The notes: a model not told the origin generated them from the letters alone. Shown: positions 27,301 through 35,359, numbered from the stretch's first letter. The stretch is 64,000 nt of DNA from Chromobacterium vaccinii (GCF_000971335.1 NZ_JZJL01000005.1:80292-144291); one strand, 5' to 3'. Numbers and translations: made by a program.

Positions 27301-29850
27301 ACCACGCTGCCGTCGCTGCTGGCGGTCCAGGCGGCCAGGACGCCGGACGCGCCGGCGCTGCTGGACGAGGCGCATGCGCTCGGCTACGCCGAAACCCGCG
27401 CCCAGGTAGCGCATCTGGCCGGAAGGCTGCTCGCGGCCGGCGTCAAGCCGGGCGACATCGTCGCCGTGGCCTTGCCGCGCTCGGTGCACCTGAGCCTGGC
27501 GCTGATGGCGGCGCAGGAGGCCGGAGCCGCCTACCTGCCGCTGGACACCGGCTACCCGGACGAACGGCTGGCCTATATGGTGGCCGACGCCAAGCCGGCG
27601 CTGATCGTCACTTGCGCCGAGCTGGCGCCGCGCTTTGCGTCCATGGGCACGTTGCTGTTGCAAGACGCGCTGGCGGCCGATCCGCAGGCCTTCGACGCGC
27701 CGGCGCTGACGCCGGACCACGCCGCCTATCTGTTGTACACCTCCGGCTCCACCGGCCGGCCCAAGGGCGCGCTGGTTTCGCACCGCGCCATCGTCAACCG
27801 CCTGCTGTGGATGCAGCACGAGTACGGCCTGGGCGCGGACGACGTGGTGCTGCAGAAAACGCCTTGCAGCTTCGACGTGTCGGTATGGGAATTCTTCTGG
27901 CCGCTGATCGTCGGCGCGCGGCTGTTTATGGCGCCGCCGGACGCGCACCGCGACCCGGAGGCGCTGCTGGAGCTGATCGCCGCGCGCGGCGTCACCACCT
28001 TGCACTTCGTTCCGTCGATGCTGGCGGCGCTGCTGGCGCACATGCGGGGCGACGCGGCGGCGCGTTCGGCCCAGGCGGCCGGCCTGCGCCGCGTGTTCTG
28101 CAGCGGCGAGGCGCTGTCGCGCGAACTGGCCGACGGCTACGCCGGCCTGATGGACGCGCCGCTGCACAATCTGTACGGCCCGACTGAGGCGGCGGTGGAC
28201 GTCAGCTACCAGCCGGCGGCCAAGCCGGCGCCGGAATCGGCCAGCGTGCCCATCGGCCTGCCGGTGTGGAACACTGCGCTGCGGATACTGGACGCCGCGC
28301 TGCTGCCGGTGCCGGTGGGCGCGCCGGGCGAGCTGTATCTGTGCGGCGTGCAGCTGGCCCACGGCTATCTGGGCCGGCCGGATCTGACCGCGGCCCGCTT
28401 TGTCGCCGATCCGTACGCCGACGGTGAGCGAATGTACCGCACCGGCGACATCGCGCGCTGGCTGCCGGACGGTGCCGTCGAGTACCTGGGCCGCAGCGAC
28501 GACCAACTGAAGATTCGCGGCCAGCGCATCGAGCTGGGCGAGATCGAGGCGGCGCTGCTCTCGCAGCCGGGCGTCGCCCGCGCCGTGGTCCACGCCCGCG
28601 CGCTGGGCGGCCAGGCGGCCCACGCCGCCGGCGCCGACAACCGACAGTTGGTCGGCTATGTGATCGCGTCCGATCCGGACAGCCCGCCTGATGTCGACGC
28701 GCTGCGCGCGGCGCTGGCCAAGGCGCTGCCGGCCCACATGGTGCCAGTGGCGGTGATGCGCCTGGCGGACTTCCCGCTCAGCGCCAACGGCAAGCTGGAC
28801 CGCAAAGCGCTGCCGGAGCCGTCTTCGACGGCGGCGGCCAAGGGCCGCGAGCCGCGTCCGGGCCTGGAGAGCCGCATCGCCGCGCTGTTCGCCGAGATAT
28901 TGGAATGCGACGCGGTGCGCGCCGACGACGACTTCTTCGCGCTGGGCGGCCATTCGCTGCTGGCGATGCGGCTGGCGGCGACGCTGCGCCGCGAGCTGAA
29001 GCTGCCGGTGTCGGTTGGCCAGATCATGAGTTCGCCGACGGTGGCCAAGCTGGCGGCTGTGCTGTCCGATAGTGGCCTCATGTCCGACCCGGCACTGGCC
29101 GGCTTCGGCGAGGTGCTGCCGCTGCGCGCCGGCAAGGGGCGGCCGCTGTTCTGCATCCACCCGGCCTCCGGCTTCGCCTGGCAGTACAGCGGCCTGTCGC
29201 GCCATCTGCGGCCCGGCCTCGCGCTGGTGGGGCTGCAGTCGCCGCGCCCGGAAGGCGCCATCGCGCGCTGCGCCGATATGGATGAGGTGTGCGAGCACCA
29301 TCTGGCCAATCTGCGCTGCGTCCAGCCGCAGGGTCCGTATCACCTGATCGGCTACTCGCTGGGCGGCACGGTGGCGCAGGGGCTGGCGGCCAGGCTGCGA
29401 GCCGAGGGCGAGGAGGTGGCCTTCCTGGGCCTGCTTGACACCTATCCGCCGGAGGGCCAGGACTGGAGCGGCCCGACCGAGGACGAGGCCAAGGCCGAAG
29501 TGGCGCGCGAGCAGCAGCAGTTCATGTCCGCCACCGAGGATGCCGCCGACGCCTTCATGCTGCGCGAGAAGACCGAGATGTTCGGCCACATCGTCGCCAA
29601 TTACCAGGATGCGGTGCGGCTGCTGTCGCAGGCGCGCACGCCGCGCTACGACGGCGCGGCCACGCTGTTCGTCGCCCGCCGCACCCTGCCCGAGGGCATG
29701 GACGTGCGCGCAACGTGGCGGCCGCATCTGGCGGGCCTGACCGTGCACGAGCTGGACTGCGCGCACGAGGATATCGTGTCGCCGCAGTCGCTGGAGACGC
29801 TGGGCCCGTTGCTGGACGGCATCCTGAAGGAGGTGAACAGCCTGGGGTGA
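21364..29850 (+). CDS. vbaF: two-module siderophore NRPS, C-A-T-E-C-A-T-TE
   Basis: This synthetase has 2828 residues and a GTG start. Domains: C1 (HHxxxDG at about 154-159); A1 (Y-T-S-G-S-T-G near 615); T1 (phosphopantetheine Ser1012 in L-G-G-D-S); E (HHLAVDG 1183-1189, V-G-W-L-T-A-E-Y-P, N-Y-L-G-R-F); C2 (HHLVVDG 1675-1681); A2 (Y-T-S-G-S-T-G near 2125); T2 (Ser2531 in L-G-G-H-S); TE (Ser2665 in G-Y-S-L-G-G, His2801). My manual alignment gives the A2 code DVWHFSLVDK, the classical serine code. A1 reads DGEDMGFISK, with acidic residues at pocket positions 239 and 278, suggesting a basic amino acid that E converts to the D-form. The expected unit is DHB-D-(basic)-L-Ser, joined or cyclised by TE. 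DHB supply genes are not in the window. The symbol follows my recollection of the C. violaceum viobactin locus. Confidence 0.93.
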   Translation: MLTIETKPSAVERELPLFGSQLGIWLADQIAEQKNTYAVAHCVELDGAIDAERLRQSICLGLAEADTVVAQYLETPDGPAQLLRQGLSAENLPHPEIHDLSAEADPESLARRWMREDLSADLPADGERPLYLHRLFKLAGGAGERWFWYQRYHHVCVDGYSFAALTRRIADLYQALGRGEAPPPSPFVSFADVAAERESYLASPRCEEDRAFWRGYAAALPSPSTLSARDALAGDGAANVDVLRRRFEIAGGTAAPQAMAAVFAYQARMSGKSRVAMGVPFMRRMGSAALRAVGPVVNVLPVALDIDDGDDLATLARRLADELKQVRRHERYDAEQIQRDSGMVGSNRALYGATLNLKIYDQSLRLGEVTGVTLPLAVGPIDDIEFGLWQQGEALVVELSANPARYDAAELEWHAWRLRGFIAALAGGTAVGDAPLHSAAEKAALDEWSHGPRVSAPAGARTALDVFLASAARYENETALVCGDERLSYGLLSARVAQLARELLSRGIGDGSVVGVAVPRSVDTVVAILGTLAAGAAFLPLDLDYPPERLALMCEDAAPTLLLTRSGVRARLPSLPALCLDDDAVRARLAARAAQPLDDAERLRPLDGDRLAYMIYTSGSTGKPKGVMIAHASFLNLLLSQQSGLFGDFVRVRGRRVRTMQTASLSFDGALEQLFWLFMGQEVHLCDEELRRDAQQLVDLVRRERIDEMDVPPSLLRQMLDCGLMDDGHWQPGMVMVGGEAVPPALWEEMRGYSQLHFHNFYGPTEYTISALGAPGSIAEEPVVGRPVANTRALVLDAALRPVAIGVAGELYLAGAGLGLGYLNRPSLTAARFVASPFGDGELMYRTGDLARWNARGQMDFIGRVDHQIKVRGFRIEMGEVEHALASLPGVNAAVVLAEAVGGSHRLIAYCTMADAGRHEEAGLSAALLAQVAETLPDYMVPSALAVLPEWPVNINGKIDRKALPAIRPQNAAAGREPANDAERLLCAAVAKVLNLDSTSPDDDFFQLGGDSISAMSLGTELRRAGFLLRPRDVFAKRTPAGMAAALQPLSAANQAADDAAGPLGRLPIVSWFAEQYGMASRFVQGVWLKAPAALAPEHLAAGLLALQRAHPALRSRAADGQLHLDAAPAALDARTLIEAAPDATPDQLFETACARLDPENGLMLQAALRSGADGKHVLLAIHHLAVDGVSWRALLPELRSACEAAMAGEAVQLPREDFGLREWAKTLAGQAPARHGELAMWRGMLAGKADALSAKALAPARDRHDAARHSRALLGEAASAALLQKLPNACRATVEEILLAALLLACRGEFDAQRLRVGLESHGRHAGDDGIDLGRTVGWLTAEYPALFDLSTREAGDAAALEALRAVKRVMRAMPDHGLGYSVLRYLDDEHGPALGALEAQSRPALLFNYLGRFQASDGEWTPLAAGGRFADAFAVDIDPALPLQYGLEANVFVDESGAAPRVAVNWTWADALFDAAAIDRLGQRMDSAIAALARLAERDPLAAADTLVASETLGAGGAPLSDAELAALCARHGSLAAALPVLPLQQGLLFHAQLGEAAGKYNSITRVTFEGPLGSDRLRAALAAVLRRHPQLAAGFDSEVQAEPLQLLPLVLPEWPWRELELAASADETEALQALEREELNRDFTVGGPSEGPLLQATLARHGQLSTLFLTAHHLVVDGWSTPIMLRDLLAAYGDGPDTLPAIRVDYPSVVRALAARDLTPARQLWLQTLDGVKPTLLFGQQTAAPEVREFELVLPQALEDALTERCRERGLTLNTAMQGMWGALLSVLTGRNDVVFGSPVSGRFSPVDGVDEHIGLFSNTIPVRVVLRPDAPLWEQLADLQARQIRLLERDGLGLAEIQRLAGAATLFDTLLVVENYPDQDMQSRDYHCARIASLRNRGHTHYPLTVLALPGDRLRLLIEYRDLVKDPGQLAERMQSLLEHLAYQPELPWSVFNPLTGAERELIERVNATAAVIPETTLPSLLAVQAARTPDAPALLDEAHALGYAETRAQVAHLAGRLLAAGVKPGDIVAVALPRSVHLSLALMAAQEAGAAYLPLDTGYPDERLAYMVADAKPALIVTCAELAPRFASMGTLLLQDALAADPQAFDAPALTPDHAAYLLYTSGSTGRPKGALVSHRAIVNRLLWMQHEYGLGADDVVLQKTPCSFDVSVWEFFWPLIVGARLFMAPPDAHRDPEALLELIAARGVTTLHFVPSMLAALLAHMRGDAAARSAQAAGLRRVFCSGEALSRELADGYAGLMDAPLHNLYGPTEAAVDVSYQPAAKPAPESASVPIGLPVWNTALRILDAALLPVPVGAPGELYLCGVQLAHGYLGRPDLTAARFVADPYADGERMYRTGDIARWLPDGAVEYLGRSDDQLKIRGQRIELGEIEAALLSQPGVARAVVHARALGGQAAHAAGADNRQLVGYVIASDPDSPPDVDALRAALAKALPAHMVPVAVMRLADFPLSANGKLDRKALPEPSSTAAAKGREPRPGLESRIAALFAEILECDAVRADDDFFALGGHSLLAMRLAATLRRELKLPVSVGQIMSSPTVAKLAAVLSDSGLMSDPALAGFGEVLPLRAGKGRPLFCIHPASGFAWQYSGLSRHLRPGLALVGLQSPRPEGAIARCADMDEVCEHHLANLRCVQPQGPYHLIGYSLGGTVAQGLAARLRAEGEEVAFLGLLDTYPPEGQDWSGPTEDEAKAEVAREQQQFMSATEDAADAFMLREKTEMFGHIVANYQDAVRLLSQARTPRYDGAATLFVARRTLPEGMDVRATWRPHLAGLTVHELDCAHEDIVSPQSLETLGPLLDGILKEVNSLG

Positions 29851-29863
29851 TGGATTCCGGCAA

Positions 29864-29896
29864 ATGAAAATGGCCCCTAACGGGGTCATTTTTCAT
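29864..29896. terminator. bidirectional terminator between NRPS and fepC
   Basis: AAAATGGCCCC pairs with GGGGTCATTTT around TAAC, with one G-T pair and A/T runs on both sides. It separates the convergent NRPS and ABC transporter operons. Confidence 0.88.
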
Positions 29897-29916
29897 GGCG
29901 GGACGGCAAGCCAAGC

Positions 29917-30753
29917 TCAGCGCGGAATCACCATCGGCGTATGGCTGACCGGGTCCTCGATGATCAGGCAGGGCAGGCCGAACACCTGCTCGATCAGCAC
30001 GGCGCTGACGATGCGCGACGGCGCGCCCTCGGCGACGATGCGGCCGTCCTTCATTGCGATCAAGTGGGTGGCGTAGCGGCAGGCGTGGTTGATGTCGTGC
30101 AGTACCGCCACCAGGGTGCGGCCGCCGTCGCGGTTGAGAGTGCGGAACAGCTCCAAGAGCTCGATCTGGTGGGCGATGTCCAGATAGGTGGTGGGTTCGT
30201 CCAGCAGCAGCAGCGGCGTCTGCTGGGCCAGGGCCATCGCCACCCAGGCGCGCTGGCGCTGGCCGCCGGACAGCTCGTCCACCAGCCGGTCGGCCAGCTC
30301 GGCGGTGCCGGTGGCTTTCAGCGCTTCATTGACCGCGCTTTCGTCTTCGCGGCTCCATTGCCGCAGCAGGCCCTGATGCGGGTAGCGGCCGCGCGCGACC
30401 AGGTCGGCCACGGTGATGCCGTCCGGCGCGACGGCGCTTTGCGGCAGCAGGCCTAGCTGGCGCGCCACCGCCTTGGCCGGCTGGCTGTGGATGTCGCGGC
30501 CGTCCAGCCTCACTTGGCCGTCCAGCGGTTTCAGCAGGCGGCTAAGGCTGCGCAGCAGAGTCGATTTGCCGCAGCCGTTGGGGCCGATGACGACGGTGAA
30601 GGAGCCATCGGGAATGCGCAGGTTCAGCTGCTCGCAGATCGTCCGTTGGCGGTAGCCCAGGCGCAGGCCGTCGCCGGACAGCCTGGGCAGGCCGGACGCA
30701 GGCAGGGCGGGATCGATGGCGGCGGGGCTGAGCTTCAGGGACAGGGTGGTCAC
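29917..30753 (-). CDS. fepC: ferric-siderophore ABC transporter ATPase (FepC-like)
   Basis: This 278-residue ATPase has Walker A G-P-N-G-C-G-K-S-T, Q-loop L-P-Q-S, signature L-S-G-G-Q-R-Q-R, Walker B L-L-L-L-D-E-P-T-T-Y-L-D and H-loop V-L-H-D-I-N-H. The Y-L-D and D-I-N-H-A variants are typical of the iron-chelate group. It drives import by FepD/FepG. It starts with GTG inside a GTGA overlap with the fepG stop, so it is translationally coupled. The first ~25 residues before the ATPase core are longer than usual and Pro-rich. Confidence 0.92.
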   Translation of the reverse strand: MTTLSLKLSPAAIDPALPASGLPRLSGDGLRLGYRQRTICEQLNLRIPDGSFTVVIGPNGCGKSTLLRSLSRLLKPLDGQVRLDGRDIHSQPAKAVARQLGLLPQSAVAPDGITVADLVARGRYPHQGLLRQWSREDESAVNEALKATGTAELADRLVDELSGGQRQRAWVAMALAQQTPLLLLDEPTTYLDIAHQIELLELFRTLNRDGGRTLVAVLHDINHACRYATHLIAMKDGRIVAEGAPSRIVSAVLIEQVFGLPCLIIEDPVSHTPMVIPR

Positions 30754-31793
30754 GATTTCGTGCCTCCGGTTTGGCGCAGCAGCAGCCACAGCAGGTAAAG
30801 GCCGCCGATGCAGATGGTGACGACGCCAACCGGCAGCTGGCGCGGATAGAACAGGTGTTGGGCGGCGTAGTCGGCCGCCAGCAGCAGCAGCGCGCCAGTC
30901 CAGGCGGCGGTGAGCGGGCTGGTGGCGCGCGCGCGCTGCAGGCGCTGGGCGATCTGCGGCGCGGCCAGCGCGATGAAGGCGATCGGGCCGGCGGCCGCGG
31001 TGGCGGAGGCGATCAGCGCCACGCCCAGGCCCATAAGCGTCAGCCGGGCGCGCTCGGCCGGCACGCCCAGCGCATTGGCGCTGTCGTCGCCCATTTCCAG
31101 CAGCCGCATCCGCGGCTTCAGCGTCAGCGCCGCCAGCATCGCCAGCAGGCAGAACAGCGCCGACGGCAAGCCCTTGCTCCAGGTCATGCCGTTCAGCGTG
31201 CCGGCGCCCCAGATCGCGGCGCTCATCGCCGACTCCAGGCTGGCGTTGATCAGCAGCCAGCTGTTGAGCGCGCTCAGCATGGCGCTGACGGCGATGCCGA
31301 CGATGATCAGCCGGAGTCCGTGCGCGCCGCGCCGCCAGGCCAGCAGGTAGACCAGCGCGGCGGAGGCGAGGCCGCCGGCCAGCGCGCCGCCGGCGATCTG
31401 GAAATGGCTGCCGCCGATGGTGGTGATCACCAGCAGCGCGCCGGTGTAAGCGCCGGTGTTGAAGCCCACCACGTCCGGGCTGCCCAAGGGATTGCGCAGC
31501 AGTGACTGGAAGATCGCGCCGCTCATGCCCAGCGCCGCGCCGATGACCAGCGCCATCGCCACCCGCGGCAGCCGCCATTGCTGGACCACGGCCACGTTCA
31601 GCCGGCTGCCCTGGCCTTGCAATGCCGCCCACACTTGCTCGACGCTCAGATGCAAGGCGCCTGCGCGCAGACTCAGCAGCGCCAGCGCGGCGCAGGCCGC
31701 CATCAGCAGCAGCGCCGGGCATAGCCGGCCCGGCTTGATGCGAAGATTGAAGCGGCCGTCTGGATCGCCCAGCCGCAGATGCGCCGTTTTCAT
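30750..31793 (-). CDS. fepG: ferric-siderophore ABC permease (FepG-like)
   Basis: This 347-residue FecCD-family permease has about 10 membrane segments. It carries the family blocks R-L-P-R-V-A-M-A-L-V-I-G-A-A-L-G-M-S-G-A-I-F-Q, R-N-P-L-G-S-P-D-V-V-G, and A-G-P-I-A-F-I-A-L-A-A-P-Q-I-A near the coupling helix. It forms the inner-membrane channel with FepD. The ATG overlaps the fepD stop (ATGA), and its own stop overlaps the fepC start, so the three genes are a tightly coupled unit. Confidence 0.92.
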   Translation of the reverse strand: MKTAHLRLGDPDGRFNLRIKPGRLCPALLLMAACAALALLSLRAGALHLSVEQVWAALQGQGSRLNVAVVQQWRLPRVAMALVIGAALGMSGAIFQSLLRNPLGSPDVVGFNTGAYTGALLVITTIGGSHFQIAGGALAGGLASAALVYLLAWRRGAHGLRLIIVGIAVSAMLSALNSWLLINASLESAMSAAIWGAGTLNGMTWSKGLPSALFCLLAMLAALTLKPRMRLLEMGDDSANALGVPAERARLTLMGLGVALIASATAAAGPIAFIALAAPQIAQRLQRARATSPLTAAWTGALLLLAADYAAQHLFYPRQLPVGVVTICIGGLYLLWLLLRQTGGTKS

Positions 31794-32806
31794 GCCTTGC
31801 CTCCCGATCCGCCGTGGCTGCGCGCCAGCCAGATCAGTGCCGGAGCGCCGATGAAGGCGGTGACGATGGACACGCGCAGCTCGCCCGGCGTCAGCAAGCG
31901 GCCGGCGATGTCGGACAGCAGCAGCAGTATCGGCGCCAGCAGGATGGTGAAGGGCAGGCTCCAACGCAGGTCGGCGCCGCCCAGCCGGCGCGCGACGTGG
32001 GGAATCATCAGGCCGACGAAGCCTATCGGCCCGGCGACGGCGGTGCTGGCGCCGGACAACAGCGTGATGGCGGCCACCGCGCCGCTCTGGATCAGCAGCG
32101 GACGGCCGCCCAAGCTGACCGCCAGATCGTTGCCCAGGCCCATCGCGTTCAGCGGGCGGGCCAGCAGCAGCGCCAGCATGCCGCCGGCCAGGATGGCGGG
32201 CGCGGCCAGGCCGACGGCGGCCATGTCGCGCACGTCCAGCGTGCCGGCGTTCCAGTAGCGCAGACGGTTGAAGGCGATGGGGTCGAGCAGGGCGATGGCG
32301 GCGGACAGGCCCATCAGCACCGCGCCGACGGCCACGCCGGCCAGCACGATGCGCAGCGGATCGGCGCGGCGGCCGCGCGCGCCCACGGCGTAGACCAGCA
32401 GCGTCGCGCACAGCGCGCCCGTCGCCGCGCAGGCCATGTAGCCGCCTTGGCTGTCCACGGCGAGGAAGGCGACGCCCAGCACCATCGCGAAGCTGGCGCC
32501 GGCGTTGACGCCGAGTATGCCGGGATCGGCCAGCGGATTGCGGGTCAGCGCCTGGATCAGCGCGCCGGACAAGCCCAGCGCCGCGCCGGCCAGCAGGCCC
32601 AGCAGCGTGCGCGGCAGCCGCCCCTGCAATACGACCACGCTGTCCGGCCCGGCGGCGCGGCCAAGCAGGCTGTCCCAGACGGTGGCGAGCGGAATCGGCT
32701 TGGCGCCCAGCGCCAGGCTCAGCACGGATACGACGGCCAGCAGCGTCAGGCAGGCGAGCAAGAGCGTCATCCGTCGGCGCGTGGCCGCATGAGGGCGAGT
32801 AGGCAT
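31790..32806 (-). CDS. fepD: ferric-siderophore ABC permease (FepD-like)
   Basis: This 338-residue FecCD-family permease carries R-L-P-R-T-L-L-G-L-L-A-G-A-A-L-G-L-S-G-A and R-N-P-L-A-D-P-G-I-L-G-V-N-A-G-A. Near the C-terminus is V-A-G-P-I-G-F-V-G-L-M-I-P-H. The start at 32806 has no clear SD; an internal ATG at 32770 is an alternative and would leave room for the Fur-like site just upstream. It is the first gene of the fepDGC unit. The divergent gene is the EntS-like exporter. Confidence 0.9.
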   Translation of the reverse strand: MPTRPHAATRRRMTLLLACLTLLAVVSVLSLALGAKPIPLATVWDSLLGRAAGPDSVVVLQGRLPRTLLGLLAGAALGLSGALIQALTRNPLADPGILGVNAGASFAMVLGVAFLAVDSQGGYMACAATGALCATLLVYAVGARGRRADPLRIVLAGVAVGAVLMGLSAAIALLDPIAFNRLRYWNAGTLDVRDMAAVGLAAPAILAGGMLALLLARPLNAMGLGNDLAVSLGGRPLLIQSGAVAAITLLSGASTAVAGPIGFVGLMIPHVARRLGGADLRWSLPFTILLAPILLLLSDIAGRLLTPGELRVSIVTAFIGAPALIWLARSHGGSGGKA

Positions 32807-32814
32807 GATTAAAT

Positions 32815-32833
32815 GAAAATGATTCCTAATACG
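32815..32833. promoter_or_regulatory. probable Fur site between fepD and the exporter gene
   Basis: On the minus strand the segment reads CGTATTAGGAATCATTTTC. It matches about 12 of 19 positions of the Fur consensus, with the AATCATT core kept. It is weaker than the boxes at 19555 and 35341 but sits in the expected divergent position. Confidence 0.5.
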
Positions 32834-32948
32834 AATCTGCAATGTTACCATGCAAACTCCATGAAGAAACCACGCCGCGGCGTGACGCCGTCAATTTTTT
32901 CCGCGCGCGGCCACTGAGCCGCGCTTCTCGAACCACTGCGTTGATAAC

Positions 32949-34223
32949 ATGAAAAAATCGCCCATCTTCGTCGATTTCAGCCTGCTCAGGCTCAATCCTC
33001 ATTTCCGCTCCATTTTCATCGCCCGGATGATTTCGGTGTTCGCCTTCGGCATCCTGATGGTGGCGGTGCCGGTGCAGATCCATCAACTCACCGGTTCCAC
33101 GCTGCAGGTGGGCGCGGCGATGGCGCTGGACGGCATCGGCATGTTCGCCGGCCTGATGTGCGGCGGCGTGCTGGCCGACCGCATGGACCGCCGTCGCTTG
33201 ATCCTGCTGGGCCGGACTTCTTGCGGCCTGGGCTTTCTGGCGCTGGCCTTGAACGGCTTCATGACCAACCCGTCGGTGACGGCGCTGTATGTGGTGTCCA
33301 CCTGGGACGGTTTCTTCAGCGGCATCGGCATCACCTCGCTGATGGCGTCGATTCCGGTCATCGTCGGCCGCGAGAATCTGCCCGCCGCCGGCGCGCTGAG
33401 CATGCTGACCGTGCGCTTCGGCGCGGTGCTGTCGCCGCTCTTGGGCGGCTTGATCATCACCGCCGCAGGCGTCAATTGGAACTACCTGCTCGCCGGCATC
33501 GGCACGCTGGCCACGCTGATTCCGCTGACCCGCCTGCCGTCGCTGAAGCCGCAAAACGCCGAACCGTCGCACCCGCTGCGGTCCTTGATGGAAGGCTTTG
33601 AATTCCTGTGGCAGAACAAGGTGGTCGGCGCGGTGGTGGCGGTGGGCACGCTGCAGACGTTGCTGAGCGCGGTGCGGGTGCTATACCCGTCGCTGGCCGA
33701 GGATGGCTACGGCGGCGGCGCGTTCGAAGTCGGCCTGATGTATTCGGCGGTGCCGCTGGGCGCGATGCTGGGCGCCTTCACCAGTGGCTGGGTGGGCGGG
33801 TTGAGCCGTCCCGGCGCGATGATGCTGGCCTGCGTGACCGCCTCGTCGCTGGCCATCGCATCCTTGGGAGCCTTCACCCACCTGGCTTACGGCCTGGCGG
33901 CGCTGGTGGTGCTGGGCTATCTGGGCTCCATCGCCTCGTTGCTGCAGTTCACGCTGGTGCAGGGCCAGACGCCGGACCACCTTCTGGGCCGCGTCAACAG
34001 CCTGTGGAACGCCCAGGACGTGGTGGGCGACAGCCTGGGCGCGCTGGGTCTGGGCGCGCTGGCGCGGGCCTTGGCGCCGCTGATGGCGGTGGCCTGGTTC
34101 GGCGCGGGCGCGGCCGCGGCGGGTTTGCTGATGTGCGTGGGCTTTGGTTCCTTGCGCCGCCTTTCCGGCGGCAAGCCGGAGCAGGCCGAAGGCGAACCGG
34201 CGGAGCAGGCGGCGGGGTCTTGA
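32949..34223 (+). CDS. entS: EntS-like siderophore exporter (MFS)
   Basis: This 424-residue MFS protein closely follows the EntS pattern. It opens with F-V-D-F-S-L-L-R-L-N-P-H-F-R-S-I-F-I-A-R, then V-P-V-Q-I-H-Q-L-T-G-S-T-L-Q-V-G and G-G-V-L-A-D-R-M-D-R-R. About 12 membrane segments are visible. The family exports enterobactin-type catecholates across the inner membrane. It is divergent from fepD and faces fepB across a terminator. The C-terminal 25 residues are a charged, Glu-rich tail. Confidence 0.93.
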   Translation: MKKSPIFVDFSLLRLNPHFRSIFIARMISVFAFGILMVAVPVQIHQLTGSTLQVGAAMALDGIGMFAGLMCGGVLADRMDRRRLILLGRTSCGLGFLALALNGFMTNPSVTALYVVSTWDGFFSGIGITSLMASIPVIVGRENLPAAGALSMLTVRFGAVLSPLLGGLIITAAGVNWNYLLAGIGTLATLIPLTRLPSLKPQNAEPSHPLRSLMEGFEFLWQNKVVGAVVAVGTLQTLLSAVRVLYPSLAEDGYGGGAFEVGLMYSAVPLGAMLGAFTSGWVGGLSRPGAMMLACVTASSLAIASLGAFTHLAYGLAALVVLGYLGSIASLLQFTLVQGQTPDHLLGRVNSLWNAQDVVGDSLGALGLGALARALAPLMAVAWFGAGAAAAGLLMCVGFGSLRRLSGGKPEQAEGEPAEQAAGS

Positions 34224-34243
34224 GCTTCGCGCGCCGAGCCATG

Positions 34244-34271
34244 AAAAAAGCGGACTTCGGTCCGCTTTTTT
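34244..34271. terminator. bidirectional terminator between exporter and fepB
   Basis: AAAAAAGCGGAC and GTCCGCTTTTTT form a perfect 12-bp stem around a TTCG tetraloop. Confidence 0.95.
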
Positions 34272-34293
34272 ATTGTCGCCGCTCGGGCGGTTT

Positions 34294-35295
34294 TCAGCCG
34301 AACTGCTTGCGCAGCCGCGCCAGCAGATTGCGCGCGCTGTAGTAGTCCAGGCGGAAGGTGTCCAGGCCGGCGGCGTACACCTGCCTGGCCTTCACCGCCG
34401 GATTGCCGGCCAGGAAGGGATTGGCCAGCACCTGCGGCACCTGGTCCTGGTCGGCGTTGAACAGGATCATCGATTTGCCTTGCAGGCCGTCGGCGAACTT
34501 CTCGCCGGTCAGCTGGATGATGTCGTGACGCACGCCCATGCTGGTATTGCCTTTGACGCTGTCCGGCGCGGTGGCCAATTCAAAGCCCAGCGACTGCAGC
34601 AGCTTGCCCTGCGCCGATTGCGGGGTCCACAGATTGGCGCCGGAGCCATCCTCGTAATAAACCAATGCCGCCGTCGGCTGCGGCGGCAGCTTCAGCGCGG
34701 TTTTCACCTGTGCCGCTTCGGCGTCGAAGCCGGCGATGGCGGCGCGGGCATCGGCCTCGCGGCCGCTGGCCCGGCCCAACAGCGTCGCCAGCTCCTGCCA
34801 GCTCTTGTCGTCGTAATTCACCACCAGGGTCGGGGCCATCTGGCTCAGCTGTTCGTACAGTTTCAGCGCGGAGTCGCCGCCGGTGCCGGCCATCACGATC
34901 AGGTCCGGCTGGGCGGCGATGATGGCCTCGGCGTTGGGTTCGCCCTGGTACAGCGGCGTCACGCCGCGTTGCTTGGCCACCGCGCTCCACTGGGTGAAGA
35001 AGCCTTGCTCGTCGGTGACTTTGGAATGGGCGGCGCTGGCCCCGCTGGCGACCACCGGCGCGTTGATGGCGAGCAGGGTGCCGGTCAGCGTCACGCTGGT
35101 GGAGACGATGCGTTGCGGCATCTTGTCCAGCGTCAGCTTGCCCTTGGGCGTGTCCAGCGTGCGCGGCCAGCCGGCGGAAGCGGCTGCCGCGTCTTCGGAT
35201 TGGGCCGGGGCGTCGCAAGCGCTGAGCAGCGCGGCGAGGCCGGCTGCGGCGGCCAGGCGCAGCGCGTCGCGGCGCGTGGCGTGGAGGAGCGGCAT
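34294..35295 (-). CDS. fepB: periplasmic ferric-siderophore binding protein (FepB-like)
   Basis: This 333-residue binding protein has an export signal containing L-L-S-A-C, so it may be lipid-anchored at Cys24; an R-R near the start could also suit Tat export. The core has P-Q-R-I-V-S-T-S-V-T-L-T-G and D-L-I-V-M-A-G-T-G-G, with the end R-L-R-K-Q-F-G, as in FepB. It captures the ferric siderophore and passes it to FepD/G/C. I chose the ATG at 35295 because AAAGGAA lies about 8 bases before it; an upstream ATG at 35313 lies just before that SD. A Fur box sits 46 bases upstream. Confidence 0.92.
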   Translation of the reverse strand: MPLLHATRRDALRLAAAAGLAALLSACDAPAQSEDAAAASAGWPRTLDTPKGKLTLDKMPQRIVSTSVTLTGTLLAINAPVVASGASAAHSKVTDEQGFFTQWSAVAKQRGVTPLYQGEPNAEAIIAAQPDLIVMAGTGGDSALKLYEQLSQMAPTLVVNYDDKSWQELATLLGRASGREADARAAIAGFDAEAAQVKTALKLPPQPTAALVYYEDGSGANLWTPQSAQGKLLQSLGFELATAPDSVKGNTSMGVRHDIIQLTGEKFADGLQGKSMILFNADQDQVPQVLANPFLAGNPAVKARQVYAAGLDTFRLDYYSARNLLARLRKQFG

Positions 35296-35340
35296 GGAGT
35301 GTTTCCTTTGCATTCGAGAGCGTCCGGCGATTTTATTGCA

Positions 35341-35359
35341 AGTGATAAGTATTATCATT
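35341..35359. promoter_or_regulatory. Fur box upstream of fepB
   Basis: AGTGATAAGTATTATCATT is a close match to the Fur consensus (near-palindrome GATAA-N-ATTATC). It lies between divergent fepB and the RND operon, about 236 bases before the latter. Confidence 0.88.

Noticed and set aside
21364..29850. Interpretation of the middle condensation-like domain as a second C domain (C-A-T-C-C-A-T-TE)
   Set aside because: V-G-W-L-T-A-E-Y-P and N-Y-L-G-R-F motifs are typical of epimerisation domains, so E is the better call.
25585..29889. Minus-strand open frame of about 1434 codons across NRPS module 2 and TE
   Set aside because: Same reason: an antisense shadow of a GC-rich gene with no recognisable domain.
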